Origin: Deltaproteobacteria bacterium
Lineage (GTDB): Bacteria > Desulfobacterota > Desulfuromonadia > Desulfuromonadales > BM103
Reading direction: 5' to 3'
Assembly (NCBI GenBank): GCA_019313105.1
Contig: JAFDBW010000103.1
Span: forward strand, 1-19,101
Length of the DNA: 19,101 nucleotides
Each line of letters starts with the position of its first letter. Position 1 is the first letter of the stretch. The notes below the pieces were generated by a model, which was not told the origin of the DNA, did not search any database, and saw only the letters and a list, made by a program, of their open reading frames with translations. Of this stretch, positions 7,867 to 15,451 are shown piece after piece. A program made the position numbers and the translations under genes.

Positions 7867-8302
7867 AATATTCTCCTATTTTCTCAAGTATACCGGAAAT
7901 TCTCTGTCTCTTCTTCTGGATCGACATTTTTCATTTTGAGGGTAGGGCTAATATTGCAAACGGTTATTCTTACAAGTCACCATGTGCAGTAACGCATGGA
8001 GATCATCGATCAGCATTGCTTATATATATTGTTGCAACTCATTTGCTTATATCATCTTGAATGTTTAGTCCCCGGACGACGCCGATTTTCCCTTTGTAAA
8101 GACGGTAAACGAGCAGAAACGGAGGATGAATCAGCTCTCTAACATCCGCATGAGATCATTTTCGAAGATCTTTTGAGAGTTTTTTCGTTTTGCCACGCTC
8201 TAGTGTTATAATAACTATGCGGGAGTGATTCCGGAGTCTTGTGCCGCTTGCACCGACGGCTATCAGCCCGCAATCGACCCTTTTGCTGACAGGCAGGCCT
8301 CT
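7867..8302. other. AT-rich intergenic region upstream of the VWA/proton-channel operon
   Basis: These 436 bases separate divergent larA and the first gene of the large operon. They contain an AT-rich direct repeat TTGCTTATAT at 8016-8025 and 8043-8052 (27-bp spacing), which could bind a regulator. There is also an extended -10 element at 8204-8212, listed separately. A minus-strand TATACT at 7892-7887 could be a larA -10 box, but no convincing -35 accompanies it. A GTG at 8225 opens an in-frame extension of the first operon gene, but it is almost on the predicted transcription start and is not favoured. Confidence 0.5.
8204..8212 (+). promoter_or_regulatory. Extended -10 promoter for the VWA/proton-channel operon
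   Basis: The sequence TGTTATAAT is a perfect TATAAT (8207-8212) with the TGn extension (8204-8206). No good -35 lies at the proper distance, as expected for an extended -10 promoter, and a T-rich stretch (8181-8190) precedes it. Transcription would begin near 8219, about 84 bases before the chosen ATG at 8303. Confidence 0.55.
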
Positions 8303-9229
8303 ATGCGTCCGTCACAAAGAAATCATCTTCAGTCGTTCACTCAGTCGACCATCAGCGCCTGCATATCCCTTTTTGTTCTCATGGTGCTATGCGCGGCATC
8401 GCCCCTCCATGCTGCCGACCAGGAGCAGATCGAGTCGATGCGAAAAAGCATCTTCGCCCTCGACAGCGCAAGACAGACGGCATTCAAAGAACTACAGAGG
8501 TCCTCCCTGTCCCAGGGTGAAAGAGACGATTACAAGGATTTCATCGTTTACCTCAACACCCGGATTGTCAACTACTGTATGGAGCTGACCAAACAGGGTG
8601 GCAAGGCCACTGCGGCAGGGCTGCCATGCCCCGACATCTCGGCAATAGGTACTGCAGAAGGGGTACAAGCGCCCACTGAGGAGACATACATTTACCTCCC
8701 TGTCTACGAACCAGAAGAGACTCACACCCAGGCGGAAAAAACTGCGAGCATGGACAAACAGCTGTTTGCCGCCCTCGCCGATTTTGACGAACTGCTCCTG
8801 AAGGAAGAAGAGAACGTTTCAGCCAGAGTCCCCAGCCAAAGAGAAGCAGGATCTGCCGGTCAGAATGGCACAAACGGCAGCAGCGGGGCCTCCGGAGCAA
8901 CAGGAGAATCCGGTCAAGGCAGCGGGGATCAAAACGGGTCCGGCACGACATCGGCAGACGCGGGCGAGTCCAGTTCAAGCTCTGCACAGAGCGGCCAGAC
9001 CGCCCAGGATGGAACGGCCTCCGGTGCACAGAGCAATGTCGGCGCCGGCAGCGCCGACATCGACCATTCGGCTTATGGAGCACCTGGCGGTAAGCTCCCA
9101 CCCCCGCAGGACGATGATATCGTTGCCAGGCAGCTGCGCGAGGCAGCCGAGAAGGAAACCGATCCTGAATTAAAAAAGAAGCTCTGGGAAGAGTACTGGA
9201 AATACAAAGGTGTAAAGAAGGGAGAATGA
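8303..9229 (+). CDS. Secreted protein with collagen-like Gly-X-Y tract, first gene of the VWA/proton-channel operon
   Basis: I do not recognise a named family. The 308-aa precursor begins with a signal peptide (residues 1-37, hydrophobic core 17-33, cleavage near PLHA-AD), which is why ATG 8303 is preferred over an upstream GTG at 8225. Mature residues 40-100 are helical and charged and include C92; C109 follows, so a disulfide is possible. Residues 183-206 form eight uninterrupted Gly-X-Y triplets, followed by a Gly/Ser/Thr/Asn/Gln-rich low-complexity stretch to about 252. The tail (270-308) is a charged helix rich in Lys and Glu. It looks like an envelope or surface linker protein. The gene ends seven bases before the lipoprotein gene, and a strong hairpin lies within it at 9036-9060. 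Confidence 0.75.
   Translation: MRPSQRNHLQSFTQSTISACISLFVLMVLCAASPLHAADQEQIESMRKSIFALDSARQTAFKELQRSSLSQGERDDYKDFIVYLNTRIVNYCMELTKQGGKATAAGLPCPDISAIGTAEGVQAPTEETYIYLPVYEPEETHTQAEKTASMDKQLFAALADFDELLLKEEENVSARVPSQREAGSAGQNGTNGSSGASGATGESGQGSGDQNGSGTTSADAGESSSSSAQSGQTAQDGTASGAQSNVGAGSADIDHSAYGAPGGKLPPPQDDDIVARQLREAAEKETDPELKKKLWEEYWKYKGVKKGE
9036..9060. repeat. Perfect GC-rich inverted repeat inside the first operon gene
   Basis: A 10-bp stem (ATGTCGGCGC at 9036-9045, reverse complement at 9051-9060) encloses the 5-base loop CGGCA. It lies within the coding region for the low-complexity tail (near residues 245-253). There is no T-run after it. It may stabilise or segment the mRNA, or reflect codon choice in Gly/Ala/Ser-rich sequence. 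Confidence 0.7.
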
Positions 9230-9236
9230 ACGGTCA

Positions 9237-10457
9237 ATGAATAGATTGTCTGTAATGCTTCTGGCTCTCCTGATGCTCTCCGGTTGCGCCACGATGCAAA
9301 GCAAGGTCGCGGACCACGTCAGGCCGATGCATGCCGAGCAGGAGCTCGACAGTTCGGAACTGCTCGACGTGGCGATCGTCATTTTTGACTCGGAAGAATT
9401 GACCGACGATGAGATCAGTGAGCTGGGCCTGTCAGAAGAGATTCGCCGGGCGGAAGAGCGCTACATGCCAATCCAGCTCAAATACACCATGCAGCGAACC
9501 GGTTACTGGGGAGCGGTACGCGTAGTGCCCACGCCAAGCAAAGCCCACCTCCAGGTGCGTGGAACAATTGTCCATTCCGACGGTGAGCAGCTGACTCTCG
9601 AGATCGAAGCCTACGATTCGCGCAACGTCAAATGGTTCGAAAAATCCTACTCGGAAGAACTTCGGCTATCCGAGTACTCCGGCATTACCCCGGAAAAGAA
9701 AGACCCCTTCCAGGACGTCTATAACACCATCGCCAATGACCTGGCCGCACATCGCGAAGAACTCACGACAGAAGATTTCCGTGAGATCCAGCAGGTTTCG
9801 GAACTGCGTGCAGCCCACGACATGGCACCGGATGCGTTTGGCGGCCACCTTGAAGTCGACAAAAAGGGAATCTACCGGATCGCCCGTCTGCCTGCAGAGA
9901 GCGATCCAATGCTGCAACGGGTCCGCGCCATCCAGCTGCGCGACGACATGCTGCTCGACACCATCAACAGTTACTACGAGGTCTACTACAATGATCTCTG
10001 GCAACCGTACAGCGACTGGCGCAAGCTCTACAATGAAGAGCTGGTCGCCATGAAAGAGGTAAAAAAACAGGCCCTGACCAGGCAACTGCTCGGGCTTGCC
10101 GCAATCGTCGGTGGCGTGGCCATGAGCAGCAACTCCAATGTCTCAGGATCTGGACTGCCCGGGGTGATGGTCGTCGGCGGAGCCGCCGCCATTTACAGCG
10201 GCTTCCAGAAGAGCCAGGAGACCAAAATCCACAGGGACGTGATTGAAGAGTTGAGCCTCTCATTCTCTTCGGAGGCAGAGCCACTGGTGATCGAAGTGGT
10301 CGGCGAGACTGTCCGGCTGACTGGCACTGCAGAGGAAAAGTATCAGCAATGGCGTAAAATGCTCCGCGAGATATATGCCTCGGAAACCGGCTTCCCGGTC
10401 GCTCCAGAGAACTCCAACATGGAGCCGACATCAAATCAACCCGCAGAGGTCATGTAG
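9237..10457 (+). CDS. Lipoprotein of the VWA/proton-channel operon, unknown family
   Basis: The 406-aa precursor has a lipoprotein signal (residues 1-16) with lipobox LSGC and acylated C17. The next residue is Ala, not Asp, so outer-membrane sorting is the default expectation. Residues 44-145 contain alternating strands and a segment AHLQVRGTIVHSDGEQLTLEIEAYDS that recalls the small alpha/beta domains of envelope lipoproteins such as the TolB N-terminal or CsgG-like type; this is a tentative likeness. Residues 150-280 are helical and rich in Tyr, Trp and acidic residues. Residues 283-322 form a Gly/Ala-rich hydrophobic hairpin that could enter a membrane. I do not recognise the whole protein. 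It sits seven bases after the first gene and nine before the TPR gene, so it is presumably the outer-membrane part of the machine. Confidence 0.8.
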   Translation: MNRLSVMLLALLMLSGCATMQSKVADHVRPMHAEQELDSSELLDVAIVIFDSEELTDDEISELGLSEEIRRAEERYMPIQLKYTMQRTGYWGAVRVVPTPSKAHLQVRGTIVHSDGEQLTLEIEAYDSRNVKWFEKSYSEELRLSEYSGITPEKKDPFQDVYNTIANDLAAHREELTTEDFREIQQVSELRAAHDMAPDAFGGHLEVDKKGIYRIARLPAESDPMLQRVRAIQLRDDMLLDTINSYYEVYYNDLWQPYSDWRKLYNEELVAMKEVKKQALTRQLLGLAAIVGGVAMSSNSNVSGSGLPGVMVVGGAAAIYSGFQKSQETKIHRDVIEELSLSFSSEAEPLVIEVVGETVRLTGTAEEKYQQWRKMLREIYASETGFPVAPENSNMEPTSNQPAEVM

Positions 10458-10466
10458 GCTCGTCTC

Positions 10467-11972
10467 ATGAGCGAGGAGTCCAAGCACAAAAAACTGGGGG
10501 AACCGCAGCAGAGGCGGACACCGGACCTGATACCTCCCGATGCACGGGCCGTGGAGGAGCCGAAATCCTCTAGCATCATGCCAATGGTGATTATCGGAAC
10601 CGGTCTGCTGCTTGCGGCTCTCGCCCTGTTGGTCATCTTCCTGCCCATGGGCAGCGACACTCGGAACACAAATGCCCCTGCTGAGAACCCGACCCACCCT
10701 GCAATCGCGGCGAAGCCGGCACAAACGGAAGATTCCTTGCCTGACTCCAAAGCCGCTGAAGAGATCGAAGCGCTGATCGGTGACTGGCTGCGCGAACAAG
10801 CCGAGGCCGAAGCCGCGAACATTGCAGCCTGGGGTGGTGAGGCGTATGCCGGAGCGATCGCCCTGGAGCAGGAATGTGAACGGTTGCTCGGCGAACTGGA
10901 ATACCTTCTGGCGCGGAAAGCCTGTACAAAGGCACTTACCGAGCTGGACCAGCTCATGACGGCAAAGCCAGCCATCCTTGAACAAGCCTTGCTTGCCGGG
11001 ACGCTGGCTCTGGACAACGGGGAGCCGGAAGCCGCCGCCGAGCTCTTCCGGGAAGCCCTGGAGATTGATGCCGGAAACGAGCAGGCGCTCGCCGGTACCA
11101 AAAGGGCGGAGAATCTGCCCAAGGTGCTGCAATTCATCAAAGATGGCGAAGGCCTTGAAAACACAGGAGATTCTAACGGCGCCCTGCTGGCATATCAAGC
11201 CGCCGTCAACCTCGACCCCGACTACCTACCGGCCCGGGAAGCTCTCAATCGCACAGAAAGAGCTCTTTCCGACAGGGCATTCCAGCAGGCCATGAGCCAG
11301 GCCCTGCAGGCGCTGTCAGCGGACCGCCTCTCAGCAACCGGGAAAGCCTTGCAGCAAGCAGGAAGGATTCGACCGGGAGATCCTTCCGTTAGAGATCTCA
11401 AGCAGCAACTGGCACGCAGGCGACTTGCCGTGCAACTGGACAATCTGCGCCGGGAGTCAGTCCAACTTGAGCAGGCGGAGCGTTGGCCGGAAGCCCTGAA
11501 GTCTTGTGAAAAAGCATTGTCCTTCGATGCTCATGCCTCGTTTGCCGCAGCCTGCAAGGAGCGGGTCAGCCGGAGAATCGACCTGGACAGGCAGCTACAG
11601 GGCTTTCTGACCCGCCCGGAGCGACTCTTTGAAGACGCACCCCTAAAGAGTGCACGACAACTGATCGCCTTTGCGAACACCGTCGAGCCACGCGGTCCAC
11701 GGCTTGCCGGCCAGATCAAACGTCTGACCGGGCTGATTGCCGAAGCGGAAGCCGAGGTCGAGGTGGTCATTAAATCCGACGGCTTGACCGAGATATCTAT
11801 CTATCATGTCGGACGTCTCGGCAGTTTTCACGAGAAACGACTGGTCCTGCGCACCGGCGACTACACCGTGACCGGCAATCGCACCGGTTACCGGGATACG
11901 CGACAGACGTGGAAAGTCAGACCGGGCTCGGGAGCTCTAGTGTTCACCCTGGTTTGCGAGGAACCGATTTGA
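10467..11972 (+). CDS. Inner-membrane TPR protein with PEGA-like C-terminal domain
   Basis: The 501-aa protein has a short, charged cytoplasmic N-terminus (1-37), one transmembrane helix (about 38-60) and a long periplasmic part. Residues about 130-375 are alpha-helical repeats of TPR type, for example EPEAAAELFREALEIDAGNE, GDSNGALLAYQAAVNLDPD and WPEALKSCEKALSFD. The C-terminal 70 residues (430-501) look like a PEGA module: strands followed by LRTGDYTVTGNRTGY and a final hydrophobic strand. This plan (N-in, single TM, periplasmic repeats, PEGA) parallels the next gene product. A structural or scaffolding role in an envelope complex is inferred; there is no enzymatic motif. Its TGA overlaps the TTG start of the next gene. 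Confidence 0.8.
   Translation: MSEESKHKKLGEPQQRRTPDLIPPDARAVEEPKSSSIMPMVIIGTGLLLAALALLVIFLPMGSDTRNTNAPAENPTHPAIAAKPAQTEDSLPDSKAAEEIEALIGDWLREQAEAEAANIAAWGGEAYAGAIALEQECERLLGELEYLLARKACTKALTELDQLMTAKPAILEQALLAGTLALDNGEPEAAAELFREALEIDAGNEQALAGTKRAENLPKVLQFIKDGEGLENTGDSNGALLAYQAAVNLDPDYLPAREALNRTERALSDRAFQQAMSQALQALSADRLSATGKALQQAGRIRPGDPSVRDLKQQLARRRLAVQLDNLRRESVQLEQAERWPEALKSCEKALSFDAHASFAAACKERVSRRIDLDRQLQGFLTRPERLFEDAPLKSARQLIAFANTVEPRGPRLAGQIKRLTGLIAEAEAEVEVVIKSDGLTEISIYHVGRLGSFHEKRLVLRTGDYTVTGNRTGYRDTRQTWKVRPGSGALVFTLVCEEPI
11958..11962 (+). promoter_or_regulatory. Ribosome binding site for the TTG-started PEGA/SUMF1 gene
   Basis: GAGGA at 11958-11962 lies six bases before TTG 11969. The TTG forms a TTGA overlap with the TPR gene stop (11970-11972). 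There is no nearby ATG in frame, so this site decides the start and suggests coupled, possibly reduced, translation. Confidence 0.75.
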
Positions 11973-14389
11973 ACCGCCTGATTGAGATATTCAATGGCGA
12001 AGAGGTCATTCGCCTCGACGAATCCAGCCTGCCGCTGCAGATCGGCACGAATGAATCGGCACACATACGCCTGGAAGGCAATTTCGAAGTCGCCGCCTAC
12101 GTCGGAGAAGATCGCAACTACCTCTTTTTGCAGCCGGCAGAAAACGACATCGCGATTTTTCACAACGATCAGCGGGTGACCCGCTCGGTCTGGGTCAAGT
12201 CGGAAGACACGACCCGCATCGGCACGGCCCTGATTCATTGGCGGCTGAGCGGGCAACGCGTTGAAGCACGGATTTCTTACACCGCTGGACCCAGGCTGCA
12301 ACCGCCATCCGAATTACCGGACCCGCCTGCAGAGAACGACAACCAGATCGACGCCTCTGAACCCCTCCCGACAGTTCCTGACAAACCCGCTGCGCTCAGC
12401 CGCCACAGACGACCGGTCTTTATTGGTCTTTTCATCCTCCTGCTCGCCACGGCTGCATTCGTCCTTCTGGCCAAGCCAATGGCCATCACGGTAAGCCCGA
12501 ACCCGGACACAATGGATGTTTCGGGGTTCCCACCCGTGATGAAATACGGGGACCGTTACCTGGGCATTATCGGCAGTTATCTCCTACAGGCTGAGAAGGA
12601 AGGCTACCAGGCCCTGGCGCAAGAAATTGAAATTACCAGGGATGGCAGCAACTATTCTTTCAACATGGAAAAGCTTCCGGGACTGATCGACCTGGCCAGT
12701 GAGCCTCCGGGGGCGACGGTAACCATCGACGGGGCCATCGTCGGCTCGACCCCACTGTACAGGCAGGAGATTGCCGCAGGAAACCGCGCTATCCGCTTCG
12801 AGCTCGACCGCTACCTGCCGGAAGAGAGAGTCGTCGAGATCGAGTGCTTCGGCAAACAGTCACGCCTGGCCGTGACCCTTGCGCCGGCCTGGGCCATCTT
12901 CACTCTGGAGACCGACCCGGAAGGGGCAACCGTCACCGTTGACGGCACCGAAAAGGGCGTAACGCCGCTGGAACTGGAATTGCTTGCCGGGCAGCGGGAC
13001 ATCGTCTTTACCAAACCGGAGTACACTCCCCTGGCAGTCGAGCTGGTCGTCGAGGCGGGTCAGGACCGGAAGCCTGCCGTCTATCGCATGGAAGTGGCAC
13101 CAGCAATCCTGAAGATCAGGTCGGAGCCTGCAGGGGCCACGGTGACAACCGGAGGCGTCTACCAGGGCCGGACACCGGTCGAAATGACTCTGCCGGCGAA
13201 AATCTCAAATGAACTCCGGCTTTCTGCTGCCGGTTACAAGGGAGCGAATCACAAGTTGACGCTGGCCCCTGGAGAGGAGCGGGTCCTTGATGTCACTCTC
13301 GAACCTGAGTACGGCACCATCTTCATCATGGCAACTCCGGCGGACGCAACCCTCAAGATCGACGGCAAGACCCAGGACAGCGCAAATGGGCGTTTCCGCC
13401 TGACCACGCAAGCTCACACCATCGCCCTGCAGGCAGATGGTTATGAGACGCAAACCAGGAGCATCACTCCCCAGGCGGCCTACAGTCAGCGGGTAGAACT
13501 CGTCCTGACCCGCAAGGGGTCGCCCGCCAAGGCGACAAAAGCCGCAGCCGCAGCCGCAGTCGAGACCGCAAACCAAACCGGACTCGGGCAGAAGCTGGTC
13601 CTGTTCGCACCAAAAACCTTCCGGATGGGCGCTTCACGTAACGAGGCTGGCCGTCGTGCCAACGAAACCGAGCACGAAGTGCTCATGCAGAAGGAATTCT
13701 ATCTTTCCGAACGCGAAGTGACCAATGCCGAGTACCAGCGCTTCCAGCCGCAGCACGCATCCGGCGTCTCGGGCAACCGGTCGCTGGAAATTGCCACTCA
13801 CCCGGTGGTCAACGTCACCTGGGAGGACGCTGCCCGCTTCATGAACTGGCTCAGCCAGAGAGATGGCTTGCCGCCCTATTACACGAGAAAAGACGGGACC
13901 ATGGTTGCAGAGGACCCCAAGGGGATCGGCTACCGGCTGCCAACCGAGGCGGAGTGGGCCTATGCCGCCCGTGTCGCAGGGCGCACGGAAAGAGACCGCT
14001 ACCCGTGGCCGGGGAAATTTCCGCCCAAAACAAAGGCCGGCAACTTCGCCGACGAATCCGCCCGGCACCTTTTGCCCACTGTCATCAAGGGTTACAATGA
14101 CGGCTTCGCAGCCACTGCACCCACCGGCTCCTTCCCAGCCAACCCGGCAGGAATTTTTGATCTGGGCGGCAACGCTGCAGAATGGTGCCATGACTATTAC
14201 GCCGCCAATGCAGCCAGCGCTAACAAAGGTGCCGTCGACCCGATGGGGCCCGAGACAGGGAGCCATCGAGTAATCAGAGGGTCCAGCTGGCGCGACGCCA
14301 GTATCACCGAATTGCGGTTCAGCTACCGCCGCTACAGTCGCGAGCCGGCCAGCGATATCGGTTTCAGAATTGCGAGGTATGTCAAGTGA
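11969..14389 (+). CDS. FHA-like / TM / PEGA-repeat / SUMF1-fold membrane protein without FGE catalytic cysteines
   Basis: The 806-aa protein has four parts. Residues 1-100 look like a degenerate FHA domain on the cytoplasmic side (LPLQIGTNESAHIRLEG), lacking the arginine and serine/histidine that bind phosphothreonine. A linker leads to one transmembrane helix (about 149-168). The periplasmic part has a degenerate PEGA-like module (172-235) and four clear PEGA modules (about 240-305, 309-377, 379-446, 449-515), recognisable by PPGATVTIDG, DPEGATVTVDG and similar. An Ala-rich linker (517-537) leads to a SUMF1/FGE-type domain (540-806) with FRMGASRNEAGRRANE, YRLPTEAEWAYAAR, GNAAEWCHDYY, RGSSW and GFRIARYV. 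The cysteine pair that activates formylglycine-generating enzymes, expected just after RGSSW, is absent, so the domain is probably structural or binding. The TTG start is supported by GAGGA and a TTGA overlap. Confidence 0.9.
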   Translation: MNRLIEIFNGEEVIRLDESSLPLQIGTNESAHIRLEGNFEVAAYVGEDRNYLFLQPAENDIAIFHNDQRVTRSVWVKSEDTTRIGTALIHWRLSGQRVEARISYTAGPRLQPPSELPDPPAENDNQIDASEPLPTVPDKPAALSRHRRPVFIGLFILLLATAAFVLLAKPMAITVSPNPDTMDVSGFPPVMKYGDRYLGIIGSYLLQAEKEGYQALAQEIEITRDGSNYSFNMEKLPGLIDLASEPPGATVTIDGAIVGSTPLYRQEIAAGNRAIRFELDRYLPEERVVEIECFGKQSRLAVTLAPAWAIFTLETDPEGATVTVDGTEKGVTPLELELLAGQRDIVFTKPEYTPLAVELVVEAGQDRKPAVYRMEVAPAILKIRSEPAGATVTTGGVYQGRTPVEMTLPAKISNELRLSAAGYKGANHKLTLAPGEERVLDVTLEPEYGTIFIMATPADATLKIDGKTQDSANGRFRLTTQAHTIALQADGYETQTRSITPQAAYSQRVELVLTRKGSPAKATKAAAAAAVETANQTGLGQKLVLFAPKTFRMGASRNEAGRRANETEHEVLMQKEFYLSEREVTNAEYQRFQPQHASGVSGNRSLEIATHPVVNVTWEDAARFMNWLSQRDGLPPYYTRKDGTMVAEDPKGIGYRLPTEAEWAYAARVAGRTERDRYPWPGKFPPKTKAGNFADESARHLLPTVIKGYNDGFAATAPTGSFPANPAGIFDLGGNAAEWCHDYYAANAASANKGAVDPMGPETGSHRVIRGSSWRDASITELRFSYRRYSREPASDIGFRIARYVK
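13541..13558. repeat. Three tandem GCCGCA hexamers
   Basis: Three exact copies of GCCGCA encode six alanines (residues 525-530) in the linker between the PEGA repeats and the SUMF1 domain. Slippage here would change linker length by two residues per unit without shifting the frame. Confidence 0.7.
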
Positions 14390-14616
14390 AGACGATCATC
14401 TTGACCCTGTTCCTGCTGCTGGTCATTGGCAAGGGGATGGCGGCAGAGAAACAACCCGACAAGGATTCTGCCAAGAGTCCCGAAATAACCGAGACCCAAA
14501 AGAGCTCCGGGCAGAAGACCGCCGAGAAGAAGGACACGGTGCAGTGGCCGCGCCCTTACAAGTCAACCGAAGAAGTCAGTGCCGACAGCATGGTGCCTTT
14601 CCCAACCCACATCTGA
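14386..14616 (+). CDS. Small secreted protein of the VWA/proton-channel operon (76 aa)
   Basis: The 76-aa precursor starts at GTG 14386, which overlaps the upstream stop as GTGA and has GAGG eight bases before it. Residues 1-20 are a signal peptide (hydrophobic core IILTLFLLLVI, cut near GMAA-E). The mature part is about 56 residues: a charged, Lys/Glu/Ser/Thr-rich and probably disordered segment, then a Trp/Pro-containing tail QWPRPYKSTEEVSADSM ending in VPFPTHI. No cysteine, so it is not a lipoprotein. Translational coupling and position between the SUMF1 gene and the channel gene suggest a small accessory subunit. I recognise no family. Confidence 0.75.
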   Translation: MKTIILTLFLLLVIGKGMAAEKQPDKDSAKSPEITETQKSSGQKTAEKKDTVQWPRPYKSTEEVSADSMVPFPTHI

Positions 14617-14632
14617 GCGAGGTGGATAACCG

Positions 14633-15442
14633 ATGCACAGCAAAAACTTTCCTATCGAAATGGTTTACCAGGTCTTCAGCCTGCTGGTGGTCTTTATTAT
14701 CGTGCACGGCACCTACGCCGCGCTGATTCGCCCCCAGGCCGAGTCGTTTCTGGCAGCGGAATACATCCGTATGGCGGAACAGCCCGATGCCGTACAGGAG
14801 CAGAACTTCTACGTCGTAATCAAGGACTTTGAACAGGAGGCCTGCATGATCCTGTTCTTCTGGGCGCTGGCAATTCTCGCCTACAAGGGCGTCGTGATCT
14901 GGCGTCAGCAGGGGCAATTTGAGGAGGACCTGCTGCAGCTCCCAGAGAACATGCCGATCGGCCCTGAGGATACGCGGGAGCTGATCGGCCGCCTGCATGA
15001 ACTCCCCGGAGAGAGCCGCCAGTTCCTGCTGCCCACGGCGCTGTTAAGCGCGACCCAGAGATTTGCCTCGACCCGCAATATCCAAGATGCCGCCACCGCG
15101 GTCCGGACCGCTTGTGATACCCATGGCGACCGGCTCGACTCGGAGTTATCCATCATCCGTTACGTCGCCTGGGCGATCCCCTCAGTCGGTTTCATCGGCA
15201 CAGTCCGCGGTATCGGCTCGGCCCTTTCCCAGGCACACCGTGCTGTAGAGGGCGATATCACGGGCGTTACACAGAGTCTCGGAGTCGCTTTCAACTCGAC
15301 GTTTATCGCCCTGGTCTTAAGCATCATACTAATGTTTTTTATCCACCAGCTCCAACTGCGGCAGGAGCGGCTGATTCTTGACGCCGACAGCTACTGTCAA
15401 CAGAACCTGATCAACAAGCTGCGAACCAAACCGTTGCCGTAA
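14633..15442 (+). CDS. MotA/TolQ/ExbB-type proton channel subunit
   Basis: The 269-aa protein has four predicted transmembrane helices (about 10-32, 71-90, 176-199, 218-240). A cytoplasmic segment of about 85 residues lies between helices 2 and 3. The C-terminal half is a MotA/TolQ/ExbB domain: AIPSVGFIGTVRGIGSAL in helix 3, with the conserved threonine T190 after GFIG, and LGVAFNSTFIALVLSI in helix 4, with T223. These threonines line the proton path in ExbB/TolQ. Four helices resemble MotA, while the core motif is closer to ExbB/TolQ. GAGGTG lies eight bases before the ATG. The gene directly precedes two VWA genes whose N-terminal helices look like ExbD/TolR, so it is the likely A-subunit of a proton-driven motor. 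Confidence 0.92.
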   Translation: MHSKNFPIEMVYQVFSLLVVFIIVHGTYAALIRPQAESFLAAEYIRMAEQPDAVQEQNFYVVIKDFEQEACMILFFWALAILAYKGVVIWRQQGQFEEDLLQLPENMPIGPEDTRELIGRLHELPGESRQFLLPTALLSATQRFASTRNIQDAATAVRTACDTHGDRLDSELSIIRYVAWAIPSVGFIGTVRGIGSALSQAHRAVEGDITGVTQSLGVAFNSTFIALVLSIILMFFIHQLQLRQERLILDADSYCQQNLINKLRTKPLP

Positions 15443-15451
15443 GGTTGCCCC

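Noticed and set aside
8126..8176. Leader mini-ORF (16 codons) upstream of the large operon
   Set aside because: It has GGAGG directly abutting its ATG with no spacing, and it lies upstream of the predicted extended -10 promoter, so it would not be in the operon transcript.
8225..8302. GTG 8225 as the start of the first operon gene
   Set aside because: It would put 26 polar residues ahead of a clear signal peptide and lies only about six bases from the predicted transcription start; ATG 8303 fits better.
13586..14389. Active formylglycine-generating sulfatase-modifying enzyme
   Set aside because: The catalytic cysteine pair expected near the RGSSW segment is missing, and no sulfatase gene is nearby.
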